Part shown: positions 23,433 through 31,648 of the stretch, one piece after another
Layout: every line of letters begins with the position of its first letter
Position numbering within the stretch: position 1 is the first letter of the stretch
Source: Lachnospiraceae bacterium UBA7093
Lineage (GTDB): Bacteria; Bacillota; Clostridia; Lachnospirales; Lachnospiraceae
Direction: 5' to 3'
Assembly: GCA_002492465.1 (NCBI GenBank)
Contig: DKYT01000025.1
Span: forward strand, 1-43,071
Length of the DNA stretch: 43,071 bases
Position numbers and translations under genes: made by a program
The notes under the pieces: model-generated
What the model was told of the DNA's origin: nothing
Databases searched by the model: none
Seen by the model: only the letters and a program-made list of their open reading frames with translations

Positions 23433-24491
23433 ATGAAGAGAGAAAAGAAGAGAAAAGAACCTTACAAAATAAATCACAGACAGCTTGCCATATTTGCGGT
23501 GATTATCCTGGCAATGGCAGTCCTGACAATCCTTAGTCTCGCATATGTGGGGAATTGGGTGGGTTACGGACGGAAAATAAATGCGGAACCCTATGAGACT
23601 TTTGAACGGCACTATGCTTTTATTGCCGATTCGGAGGAAAATATCTTTTGGGAAAAGGTATATGAGGAGGCGAAAGCCTACGCAAAGGAGGAAAACGTTT
23701 ATCTGGAATGGGAGGGCAGCGGTATTACGGCGGATTATTCGAAAACGGAGCTGCTGAGGATTGCCGTTGCCTCCCAGGTAGACGGAATTATACTGGAAGG
23801 CGATGGAAGCGCTGAAATTCAGGAGGCGATAGACAAAGCGGTGGATCAGGGGATTCCGGTGGTAACGGTTATGACGGACAGCTATGACAGCAAGCGGCAA
23901 AGCTTCGTAGGAATCGGAAACCATAATCTTGGCAGGGAATATGGAAGGCAGATCATTCGAGTCGCCAACAAGAATACAAAGGATGCGCTGATACTGATGG
24001 ATACATCCATGGAGAGCAGCGGTAAGAATTTGGTTTACAACGGGATAAGAGAGACCCTGGACAATGAGGGCAATCATTTGGGATTGGAATTGAAAACCAT
24101 GGTACTGAACCAGGATTCTCCTTTTGGGAAGGAGGAGGCAATCAGAGAAATCTTTCTCAATAAAGAAAAATTGCCGGAGATCATTATTTGCCTGAATGAA
24201 AAGGATACAATCAGCACCTATCAGGCAGCGGTTGATTATAACCTGGTGGGAGAAATCAAGATCTTGGGATATTCCGATGCAGACACAATTTTAAATGGGA
24301 TCAGCAGGAACGTAATAGCTGCGACTATTGCGGTGGATGCAAAACAGGTGGGAGACTACTGTGTGAAGGCATTGGATGAGTATATTGAAACCGGACATGT
24401 AAACGACTTTTTTACCATGGATGTAGATGCCGTTACTCCGAATAATGTGAAAGGGCGCCTGAAGGATGCTGTGGAAAAGGATGAAGAATAA
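23433..24491 (+). CDS. membrane-anchored sugar-binding sensor protein (XylFII-like)
   Basis: A 352-residue type 1 periplasmic-binding-fold protein. Instead of a lipobox it has one N-terminal membrane helix (about 18-40, LAIFAVIILAMAVLTILSLAYVG), so the domain is held at the outer face. Binding-fold motifs are GIILEGDGSAEIQEAIDKAVDQGIPVVTV, FVGIGNHNLGREYG and KILGYSDADTILNGI. The next genes are a LytS/YesM kinase and YesN. In Clostridium beijerinckii a xylose-binding XylFII protein binds LytS and passes the signal to YesN; the same gene order suggests the same role. The actual sugar is unknown. An AAAGGT ribosome binding site precedes ATG 23433. Confidence 0.88.
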   Translation: MKREKKRKEPYKINHRQLAIFAVIILAMAVLTILSLAYVGNWVGYGRKINAEPYETFERHYAFIADSEENIFWEKVYEEAKAYAKEENVYLEWEGSGITADYSKTELLRIAVASQVDGIILEGDGSAEIQEAIDKAVDQGIPVVTVMTDSYDSKRQSFVGIGNHNLGREYGRQIIRVANKNTKDALILMDTSMESSGKNLVYNGIRETLDNEGNHLGLELKTMVLNQDSPFGKEEAIREIFLNKEKLPEIIICLNEKDTISTYQAAVDYNLVGEIKILGYSDADTILNGISRNVIAATIAVDAKQVGDYCVKALDEYIETGHVNDFFTMDVDAVTPNNVKGRLKDAVEKDEE

Positions 24492-25962
24492 AAGAGATCA
24501 TATTTTTATCAGTATCCAGACGAAGCTGCTTTTAATCTTTTTGATGATTGCATTGATTATCCTGGGCGTGAACTGGTACATTTATTTTAATATTAATAAG
24601 ATGATCACTAACATCGATATGGTGTATGAGAGCAACGCTATGCTGAATGAATTACAGAACGGGTTGACGTTGATACACCGCAACATGGAAAGATTTCTTG
24701 ACACCAGGGATACGGATGCCATTGAGGGGTATCTCCGAAACGAACAGGAATACCGCAACCAGCTGGAAAATTTGAACACAGTAATTTTGAATGATGAGAC
24801 TATGATTATGGAAAAGAATATCTATAATATGTCTCAGTCTTATATTGAAATTACGGATAAGGCGATTGAAGCAAAGCGGGGACGGAATATTGCGAAATAT
24901 AAGGAATATTATAACAATGCGGACGAGCTGTACGGGTATATCAACTCTTATTTGTATAGTCTGAATAACCAGCAGTTCCAGAAGAATTCCGAAAATTATG
25001 AGATATTGTTTTCAGCATTGAAATTTTCTGAGACTACTAATCTTTTGATTTTATGCATGGTCAGCGCGTTGAGCGGTATTTTAATTATTTTTCTGACAAG
25101 GGGTATTACCAATCCGTTGATTGAACTGGCAAAGGCGGCGGACGATGTAGCGAAAGGTACCCTGGATATCCGGCTGTCGGAGCGCAGACCCCGGGACGAG
25201 GTGGGGATCGTAACCAACGCCTTTGATCAGATGGTAAAAAGCCTGAAAAATTACATCGAACAGCTGAAAAGAAGTATGGAACTGGAAAGCACCATGAAGG
25301 AAAGACAGCTTATGATGGAAACCCATCTGCGGGATGCCAAACTGAATTATCTTCAGGCGCAGATCAACCCCCATTTTTTGTTTAATACCTTAAATGCAGG
25401 GGCGCAGCTTGCTATGATGGAAGGGGCTGACAGAACTTATCAGTACGTACAGAACGTAGCCGATTTTTTCCGGTACAATGTAAAGAAGAATCATGACGTG
25501 GTAACGCTTGAGGAAGAAATTGAACTGATCGATAACTATATTTATATTATTAATGTAAGGTTTTCAGGTGAAATTCACTTTAAAAAAGAGATAGAAAAGG
25601 AATTGCTTCATGTACAGATTCCCAGCATGATCCTTCAGCCCATTGTGGAAAACTGTATTAATCATGGCGTCAGAGATATTTCCCGGGAAAAGCTGATCGT
25701 GCTTTCCGTGCATGAAGAAGGAGGCGCGATATGCGTCAGTATACGTGACAACGGCGTGGGAATGAGCGAAGAAAAAATTGAGAAGATTATGAACAGAAAA
25801 CTGAAAGAAAGCGATTTGGACGATGCAATAAACGGAGTAGGTCTGGATAATGTAATCGTCCGGCTGAGGCTGTTTTTTGAACGCGAGGATGTTATTGACA
25901 TTACAAGTGCAGGAACGGATATGGGCACAGAGGTTGCAATATATATTCCGTTAGAGGGATAA
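24481..25962 (+). CDS. sensor histidine kinase, LytS/YesM family
   Basis: A 493-residue two-pass sensor kinase. The first membrane helix is at about 12-35, followed by an extracytoplasmic helical sensor domain of about 145 residues, a second helix at about 180-203 and a HAMP linker (ITNPLIELAKAADDVAKGTLDIRLSER). A His_kinase domain follows with phospho-acceptor H298 in QINPHFLFNTLN, and an HATPase with N-box VENCINHG and G-box DNGVGM. The sensor domain is short and probably takes its signal from the binding protein encoded just before. ATG 24481 lies inside the previous gene's last codons; an in-frame ATG at 24466 is also possible. Confidence 0.95.
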   Translation: MKNKRDHIFISIQTKLLLIFLMIALIILGVNWYIYFNINKMITNIDMVYESNAMLNELQNGLTLIHRNMERFLDTRDTDAIEGYLRNEQEYRNQLENLNTVILNDETMIMEKNIYNMSQSYIEITDKAIEAKRGRNIAKYKEYYNNADELYGYINSYLYSLNNQQFQKNSENYEILFSALKFSETTNLLILCMVSALSGILIIFLTRGITNPLIELAKAADDVAKGTLDIRLSERRPRDEVGIVTNAFDQMVKSLKNYIEQLKRSMELESTMKERQLMMETHLRDAKLNYLQAQINPHFLFNTLNAGAQLAMMEGADRTYQYVQNVADFFRYNVKKNHDVVTLEEEIELIDNYIYIINVRFSGEIHFKKEIEKELLHVQIPSMILQPIVENCINHGVRDISREKLIVLSVHEEGGAICVSIRDNGVGMSEEKIEKIMNRKLKESDLDDAINGVGLDNVIVRLRLFFEREDVIDITSAGTDMGTEVAIYIPLEG

Positions 25963-25964
25963 AC

Positions 25965-27566
25965 ATGTATAAGATTATGATTGCTGACGATGAGGGAATC
26001 GTCATAGACGCGTTAAAATTTATCATAGAAAAGAATTTCGGAGATTCCTGTGTGATTGAATCGGCAAAAACAGGAAGAAGCGTGATAGAGCTTGCAGAGA
26101 GCTTCAGACCGGATATTGCGTTGATGGACATCCATATGCCCGGAATCAATGGGATTGAAGCCATGAAGGAGATTAAGAAGAATAACAAGAATATAATCTT
26201 TATTGTGGTGTCCGCCTATGATAAATTTGATTATGCGAAGGAAGCGATCGGTCTTGGCGTAATGGACTATGTCAATAAGCCTATTGATAAAGACATTATT
26301 GCAGCACTTTTGCAAAAGGCAATGGAAAAAATTGATGTTGAGAGGATGAAAAGGAGCAACGACCTGCTGATCAAGGAGAAGCTGGAAACCGTCATTCCGA
26401 TTATTGAGAGCGGTTTGATTTATTCTGTTCTTTTTCAGGAGAACTATATGGAGGAAGCGGAAAACTTTAAAAATCTGCTTGGAATCAAAGAAGATAACGG
26501 CTACATGATGGTCATTGAATACGGAGATACGGTAAAGGACGGACATTTGACCAACGCCATAGGTGCAAGTGTAAGAATGCAGTCTAATTATGTCAGATTG
26601 CGGGAAAACGTAAAGGAATATTTTCCGGGCATCGTAGGTCCTCTGATGGCAAATGCTTTGATTGTATTTGTCCCCTGCGCCGATGAAAGTCTTCAGAATG
26701 AATATGAAGAGAGAGTTAAAGAAATTGAAACGGCACGCAAGATGGTGCATAAGCTGAAAAACGACATCGACGCTCAGTTCCGGGTGGGAATTGGAACCGT
26801 AAAAAAACTGGATGAAGCGGATATTTCTTATACGGAAGCGGTGAATGCCCTTCGTTATACAGTTGGCAGCGTGGCCCACGCCAGAGATCTCTCGGTAAAA
26901 AACCGGCAGGAGGAGGATTATCCTGCCCGGACGGAGAAAAAGCTTTTTGATTTTGTACAAAATGGAGATGCGGCGGGAGCCGTGGCGGAAGGAAACCGCT
27001 TTTTTGACTGGATGGTGGAACGGCATGGGGATGCGGCAATGGATATTAAGCTGAAGATCCTGGAACTGATTTTTCAGGCGGAAAGGATTTCCGTTATAAG
27101 CGGGGGAAGCGTTTACCGGTTTGAAGACCGCCACGATTATCTTACCATATTGTATGGCATGAACCAGTATGAAGAACTTCGCTCCTGGTTCCTTGCAAAA
27201 ATCAGGGAAGCGGCAAGAAGCGTATCCGGAAGCAAGGAAAAGACAACCATCAGCCTGGTAGAACAGGCAAAGGAATATATCGATAGTCACTATAGCGACG
27301 ACATTTCTCTGGACGAGGTTTCCAGAGAGATTAATATCAGCCCCTATTATTTCAGCAAGCTGTTTAAGGAGGAAACGGGAGGGAATTTTATCGACTATGT
27401 TACGGCGATCCGGATGGAAAAAGCAAAGGAACTGCTGAGCACAACAGATAAAAGTATGAAGGAAATCTGCAGTGAGGTGGGATATTCCGATCCCAATTAT
27501 TTCAGCCGTTCTTTTAAAAAGAATGTGGGCGTAACACCTACTGAGTATAAGGAGGAAAACAGCTGA
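25965..27566 (+). CDS. response regulator with AraC-type DNA-binding domain (YesN)
   Basis: A 533-residue regulator. The receiver is residues 1-125 with acidic D8-D9, phospho-acceptor D55 (LMDIHMPG) and a conserved Lys in VNKPID. A long middle region of about 250 residues has no clear domain. The AraC helix-turn-helix pair covers the last 100 residues (ISLDEVSREINISPYYFSKLFKEETG and MKEICSEVGYSDPNYFSRSFKKNVG). It is the partner of the LytS/YesM kinase and is translated 2 bases after it. Its likely target is the ChvE/GguAB operon downstream, where A-rich ATGT repeats occur. Confidence 0.95.
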   Translation: MYKIMIADDEGIVIDALKFIIEKNFGDSCVIESAKTGRSVIELAESFRPDIALMDIHMPGINGIEAMKEIKKNNKNIIFIVVSAYDKFDYAKEAIGLGVMDYVNKPIDKDIIAALLQKAMEKIDVERMKRSNDLLIKEKLETVIPIIESGLIYSVLFQENYMEEAENFKNLLGIKEDNGYMMVIEYGDTVKDGHLTNAIGASVRMQSNYVRLRENVKEYFPGIVGPLMANALIVFVPCADESLQNEYEERVKEIETARKMVHKLKNDIDAQFRVGIGTVKKLDEADISYTEAVNALRYTVGSVAHARDLSVKNRQEEDYPARTEKKLFDFVQNGDAAGAVAEGNRFFDWMVERHGDAAMDIKLKILELIFQAERISVISGGSVYRFEDRHDYLTILYGMNQYEELRSWFLAKIREAARSVSGSKEKTTISLVEQAKEYIDSHYSDDISLDEVSREINISPYYFSKLFKEETGGNFIDYVTAIRMEKAKELLSTTDKSMKEICSEVGYSDPNYFSRSFKKNVGVTPTEYKEENS

Positions 27567-28618
27567 TGAAGAAGGCACATAGGAAAAAAGAGCTGCTTCT
27601 TGTTCTGTTTGCCTTTCTCCTGCTTGCGGGGTGCGGGAAATTAGGAGAAGAACAGCCGCCGTCAGAAGAGGAGGAGGAAAAGGTTCAGATTGGCATGATC
27701 TTTGACAACTTTGTGATGGAACGCTGGCTAAGGGACCGGGATGTATTTGTCTCCACGGCAAAGGAGTTGGGGGCGGAGGTAAATGTACAAAATGCAAACA
27801 GCAGCGTGGAAGAGCAGGTGGAGCTGGTAAAGTACTTTATCAAAAAGCAGGTGGACGTGATCGTTATTGTTCCTATAGATTCGGAACCCCTTCTTGCATC
27901 CGTTAAGGAGGCGCAGGAGGAAGGCATTAAAGTGATTTCCTACGACCGCTTGATTGTGGGGGCGGAACCGGATTTGTATATTTCCTTTGATAACAAAAAA
28001 GTGGGAACGCTGATGGGAACAGCGCTTAGTAGAAAGCTGGAAAAGAACGATAAGGTTTTAATGATATGCGGACCGGAAACGGACAACAACGCAATAGAGG
28101 TACAGAACGGATTTGAGGAAGTGATGAAGGAGAAACAGATTCAGGTTCTTGACATTTACCATGCAGATGGGTGGAAACCGGAGTATGCCGCCATGTATGT
28201 GCGCCAGAACGGAGACCTGGCGCGTCAGGTAAAGGGCATCATGTGCGGCAATGACAATCTGGCGGGACAGGCGGTGAGCGCCCTTGCGGAGCAGAGGCTT
28301 GCGGGAGAAATCTATGTGACAGGACAGGATGCCGATCTGGCGGCATGCCAGAGAATCGTGGAGGGCACGCAATATATGACGGTGTATAAACCTATAGAGA
28401 AACTGGCGGCGCGGGCGGCAAAGGCCGCTGTAGATATGGCGGAGGGTAATGGATTTGCCTATGATCTTTACGTTACGGCGGAAGGAGGGAAAACCTTTCC
28501 CTATATTAAGATGGAGCCTATTGCAGTGATAGAGGAGAATATGCAGCAGGTGATTATAGACGAGGGCTTTCATTTAAAGGAGGAGATTTATCTAAACAGA
28601 CCGGAGCTGTTGGACTAG
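27566..28618 (+). CDS. sugar-binding lipoprotein (XylF/ChvE-like), second in cluster
   Basis: A 350-residue lipoprotein with signal peptide and lipobox LLAGC (C23), a short Glu-rich linker and a type 1 periplasmic-binding domain. Typical sugar motifs are VQIGMIFDNF, VIVIVPIDSEPLLASVKEAQEEGIKVISYDRLI, GPETDNNAIEVQNGFEEVM and YVTGQDADLAACQRI. It resembles ChvE/XylF but is encoded with the regulators, not with the permease. ATG 27566 overlaps the YesN stop (TGATG), behind GGAGG. It could deliver sugar to GguAB as an alternative binding protein or modulate the sensor; the sequence does not decide. Confidence 0.88.
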   Translation: MKKAHRKKELLLVLFAFLLLAGCGKLGEEQPPSEEEEEKVQIGMIFDNFVMERWLRDRDVFVSTAKELGAEVNVQNANSSVEEQVELVKYFIKKQVDVIVIVPIDSEPLLASVKEAQEEGIKVISYDRLIVGAEPDLYISFDNKKVGTLMGTALSRKLEKNDKVLMICGPETDNNAIEVQNGFEEVMKEKQIQVLDIYHADGWKPEYAAMYVRQNGDLARQVKGIMCGNDNLAGQAVSALAEQRLAGEIYVTGQDADLAACQRIVEGTQYMTVYKPIEKLAARAAKAAVDMAEGNGFAYDLYVTAEGGKTFPYIKMEPIAVIEENMQQVIIDEGFHLKEEIYLNRPELLD

Positions 28619-28635
28619 CATTTTTTTGCGATGTC

Positions 28636-28702
28636 AAAAAATGTAAGTTAAAAAATTACTAATAAATATCTTTGAACCATCAAAATGCATAAAAATGTGC
28701 AG
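28636..28702 (+). promoter_or_regulatory. A-rich ATGT direct repeats, possible YesN sites
   Basis: AAAAATGTAAG (28636-28646), AAAATGCAT (28682-28690) and AAAAATGTGCAG (28691-28702) repeat in the same orientation upstream of the ChvE gene. The last two are next to each other, nine bases apart, close to one helical turn. AraC-type regulators bind such direct repeats. This is inference from pattern only. Confidence 0.4.
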
Positions 28703-28731
28703 AATCTTAAAAAGATATTCAGCAAAGTGTG

Positions 28732-28743
28732 TGTTACCATAAT
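28732..28743 (+). promoter_or_regulatory. possible extended -10 before the ChvE gene
   Basis: TGTTACCAT (28732-28740) or CATAAT (28738-28743) could be an extended -10 box. No -35 box is near, which suits an activator-dependent promoter. It abuts the hairpin at 28741, so the exact transcription start matters. Confidence 0.4.
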
Positions 28744-28777
28744 GTTTGTAGCAGGGAGCTACAAACATTATTTTTTT
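28741..28777 (+). terminator. strong hairpin plus T-run 16 bases before the ChvE start
   Basis: AATGTTTGTAGC (28741-28752) and GCTACAAACATT (28758-28769) form a perfect 12-bp stem with a 5-base loop, followed by A and seven T. It has the form of an intrinsic terminator but stands between the upstream operon and the ribosome binding site GGGAGG of the next gene. It may end the regulator operon, act as a leader attenuator, or protect the 5' end of the chvE message. Confidence 0.85.
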
Positions 28778-28792
28778 AAGGGAGGATAATCC

Positions 28793-29989
28793 ATGAAGAA
28801 GAAATTACTTAGCCTCATTCTTGCAGCAGCTATGGTAACAACAATGCTGGTAGGATGTGGCAGCAAAGAAGCAGATGAGACAGCAAGCAACAGCGCGCCT
28901 GTAGCTGACGAAGTGGTTGAAGATGACGCAGCACCGGCACCTGCAGCTGAGGATGAAGGCGATGCAGCAGGGGGCATTCAGGTAGGTATCGTACTTCCTA
29001 CAAAGGATGAGCCCAGATGGTTACAGGATCAGGCACAGTTTGAGAGCATCCTGGGCGATGCAGGATTTACAAATCAGGTATTGTTCAGCCAGGGTTCTTC
29101 CGCAACTGAGAAGACCAATGTAGAAACCCTTGTTTCTCAGGGCATTGACGTTCTGATTATTTGTGCACAGGACGGTGCGGCAGCAGCGGCAGCAGTAGAA
29201 GCAGCTAAGGCAGAAGGCGTAACCGTTATCGCATATGACAGATTGATCACAGGTACAGACGCAGTTGATTATTATGTAACTTTCGACAGCTTCTCCGTTG
29301 GAGTAGCACAGGGACAGTATCTGGTTGATAACGCACCTGCAGGAAGCGGTATTCCTCTTTACTTATATGCAGGCGCTGCAACAGATAACAACGCGTTTAT
29401 TTTCTTCGAAGGCGCTTGGAGCGTTCTTCAGCCCAAGATTGCAGACGGTACATTTGTAATCGCTAACTCTTCTGAAGCAGTTGCATTACAGGATAAGGCA
29501 GAACTTACCCGTGACGAAGAAGCAGCTATTATCGGACAGATCACAACAGATTGGGATTTTAACGTTGCAAAGTCTAAAGCAGAAGCACATTTGACAGCAG
29601 CAAGCGCAGACATGAAGGGCGACGTTGTAGTACTTGGTCCTAACGATGGTACAGCTCGTTCTATCGCAGATGTATTTGCAACTGACAAAGATGTATCAAG
29701 CTACATCGTAACAGGTCAGGACGCTGAGATCGCATCTGTTCAGTATGTGATCGATGGCAAGCAGTCCATGACAGTATTCAAGGATACCCGTACACTTGCA
29801 GCTGACTCTGTTGCTATGGCAGTATCTATCCTGAACGGCGAGACACCTGCTACAGATACAACTTACAACAATGAAGCAAAAGACGTACCTGCTAAACAGA
29901 CAAACATCGTAGTTGTAACAAAAGATAATGTGAAGGCAGCGCTTATTGATTCCGGATATTATGACGCATCGGAGTTCACCGGATTATAA
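28793..29989 (+). CDS. chvE: ChvE-type multiple monosaccharide-binding lipoprotein
   Basis: A 398-residue lipoprotein: signal peptide, lipobox LVGC (C22), an acidic Ala/Asp/Glu/Pro linker to about residue 60, then the binding domain. Segments VGIVLPTKDEPRWLQD, VLIICAQDGAAAAAAVEAAKAEGVTVIAYDRLITG, YYVTFDSFSVGVAQGQYL, TDNNAFIFFEGAWSVLQPKI, VVLGPNDGTARSIADV and IVTGQDAEIASVQYVIDGKQSMTVFKDTR follow Agrobacterium ChvE closely. ChvE binds several aldoses and feeds GguAB; it also interacts with signalling proteins. The codon use is plainer (GCA, GTA, CTT) than that of the neighbours, which fits high expression. Sugar specificity cannot be read off. Confidence 0.92.
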   Translation: MKKKLLSLILAAAMVTTMLVGCGSKEADETASNSAPVADEVVEDDAAPAPAAEDEGDAAGGIQVGIVLPTKDEPRWLQDQAQFESILGDAGFTNQVLFSQGSSATEKTNVETLVSQGIDVLIICAQDGAAAAAAVEAAKAEGVTVIAYDRLITGTDAVDYYVTFDSFSVGVAQGQYLVDNAPAGSGIPLYLYAGAATDNNAFIFFEGAWSVLQPKIADGTFVIANSSEAVALQDKAELTRDEEAAIIGQITTDWDFNVAKSKAEAHLTAASADMKGDVVVLGPNDGTARSIADVFATDKDVSSYIVTGQDAEIASVQYVIDGKQSMTVFKDTRTLAADSVAMAVSILNGETPATDTTYNNEAKDVPAKQTNIVVVTKDNVKAALIDSGYYDASEFTGL

Positions 29990-30021
29990 TAATCTGTAAT
30001 TTATAAGTAATCAGTGATGAA

Positions 30022-30064
30022 AAAGGTCGGCTTTAAATAAAAAAGTTTAAAGCCGACCTTTCCA
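30022..30064 (+). terminator. 16-bp hairpin between chvE and gguA
   Basis: AAAGGTCGGCTTTAAA (30022-30037) and TTTAAAGCCGACCTTT (30046-30061) form a perfect stem with an 8-base loop. Only three T end the right arm, so it is likely a partial terminator or a 3' stabiliser that keeps chvE message above that of the permease genes. Confidence 0.75.
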
Positions 30065-30110
30065 TAACGAGCGGGGAGAAAATCTCATATTTTTAATAAG
30101 GAGGCAGGGC

Positions 30111-31637
30111 ATGAGCGATTACATACTTGAAATGAGAAATATCACCAAGGAATTTCCCGGAGTAAAGGCCCTGGACAATGTAAATTTTAAAGTGAAACGT
30201 GGAGAAATCCATTGTCTGGTGGGAGAAAACGGGGCAGGAAAATCCACCCTGATGAAGGTGCTTTCCGGCGTATACCATTATGGTACCTATTCCGGAGATA
30301 TTGTCTACAATGGCGATGTACAGCAATTTAAATCCATAGCGGACAGCGAGGAAAAAGGAATTGCAATTATTTATCAGGAACTGGCGCTGATTCCTGAATT
30401 GAGTATTTATGAAAACATTTATTTCGGTCATGAGATTATGGACGGAAGAAGCATTGACTGGAATAAAACGATTGTGAAAGCAACAGAGGTTCTTAAGAAG
30501 GTGCGTTTGGATGTGGATCCTTCCATGAAGATCAAGAACCTTGGCGTAGGCAATCAGCAGTTGGTAGAGATTGCAAAGGCGTTGAGCAAGGACGTTAAGC
30601 TGTTGATTTTGGATGAACCTACAGCTTCATTGAATGAGGATGACAGTAAAAATCTGCTGAAGTTGATCAAAGAGTTAAAGGAGCAGGGGGTAACCTGTAT
30701 CATGATCTCCCATAAGCTCAGAGAAATCACAGCGATTGCGGATACCATTACGGTGCTCCGTGACGGCGCCACAATCTGCTCTATGGATACATCTGAGAGG
30801 ACTATCACGGAAGCAGAGATTATCAAACACATGGTAGGAAGGGAAATTGACAACATTTATCCGAAGCGGGAGAAAAAAAATATCGGAGATGTTTGTTTGG
30901 AGATAAAGAACTGGACGGTTGAGGATCCGGTGAAGGGAAAAGAAATTCTTCACAACGTAAATCTGAATGTACGCAAGGGAGAAATCGTAGGACTTCAGGG
31001 TCTGATGGGAGCGGGAAGAACGGAATTTGCACTGAGTGTTTTTGGCAATCCCACAGGCTATAAGATCACCAGCGGCGAGATTATTCTGGATGGGGAAAAG
31101 GTTTCCTTTAACAAACCCAAAGATGCTATTAAAAAAGGCGTTGCCTATGTAAGCGAGGATAGAAAAGGAAACGGTCTTGTATTGATACAGGATATTAAGT
31201 ATAATGTTAGTGTTGCCAATCTGGAGGAGCTTCAGGAGGGAATTGCCATTAATGAAAACGAAGAAATCAATATGGCAAACGGCTATAAGGATTCCATCAA
31301 CATCAAGGCGCCTTCCATTATGCAGAAGGTGGGCAACTTAAGCGGCGGAAACCAGCAGAAGGTGCAGCTGGCAAAATGGTTGTTTGTAAAGCCCAAGGTA
31401 TTGATTCTGGATGAACCTACAAGAGGTATTGACGTTGGCGCTAAATATGAAATTTATTCCCTTATGAACAAACTGGTGGAACAGGGAATGAGTATCATTA
31501 TGATTTCTTCAGAGCTTCCGGAGGTGCTTGGCATGAGCGACAGGCTTTATGTAATGTCAAGCGGAACGATTACCGGAGAGCTGTCCAGCGAAGATGCGGA
31601 CGAAAATAAAGTTATGGCAATGGCCATTAATTCCTAG
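30111..31637 (+). CDS. gguA: multiple monosaccharide ABC transporter ATPase (GguA/MmsA)
   Basis: A 508-residue double ATPase of the sugar CUT2 class. The first half has GENGAGKST, YQELALIPELSIYENIYFG, LGVGNQQLVEIAKAL and LLILDEPTASLNEDD. The second half has a degenerate Walker A, GLMGAGRTEF, with VSEDRKGNGL, NLSGGNQQKVQLAKWL and VLILDEPTRGIDVGA. Loss of Lys in the second Walker A is normal for this class. It energises uptake by the GguB permease of sugars delivered by ChvE. AAGGAGGCAGGGC precedes ATG 30111. Confidence 0.94.
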   Translation: MSDYILEMRNITKEFPGVKALDNVNFKVKRGEIHCLVGENGAGKSTLMKVLSGVYHYGTYSGDIVYNGDVQQFKSIADSEEKGIAIIYQELALIPELSIYENIYFGHEIMDGRSIDWNKTIVKATEVLKKVRLDVDPSMKIKNLGVGNQQLVEIAKALSKDVKLLILDEPTASLNEDDSKNLLKLIKELKEQGVTCIMISHKLREITAIADTITVLRDGATICSMDTSERTITEAEIIKHMVGREIDNIYPKREKKNIGDVCLEIKNWTVEDPVKGKEILHNVNLNVRKGEIVGLQGLMGAGRTEFALSVFGNPTGYKITSGEIILDGEKVSFNKPKDAIKKGVAYVSEDRKGNGLVLIQDIKYNVSVANLEELQEGIAINENEEINMANGYKDSINIKAPSIMQKVGNLSGGNQQKVQLAKWLFVKPKVLILDEPTRGIDVGAKYEIYSLMNKLVEQGMSIIMISSELPEVLGMSDRLYVMSSGTITGELSSEDADENKVMAMAINS

Positions 31638-31648
31638 GAGGTTGCAGA

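Noticed and set aside
26013..27797. Open minus-strand frame of 594 codons opposite yesN
   Set aside because: It lies entirely opposite the YesN gene and the start of the next lipoprotein gene. It is rich in His, Cys, Phe and Leu runs typical of the complement of a purine-rich coding strand, has no family motif and no ribosome binding site.
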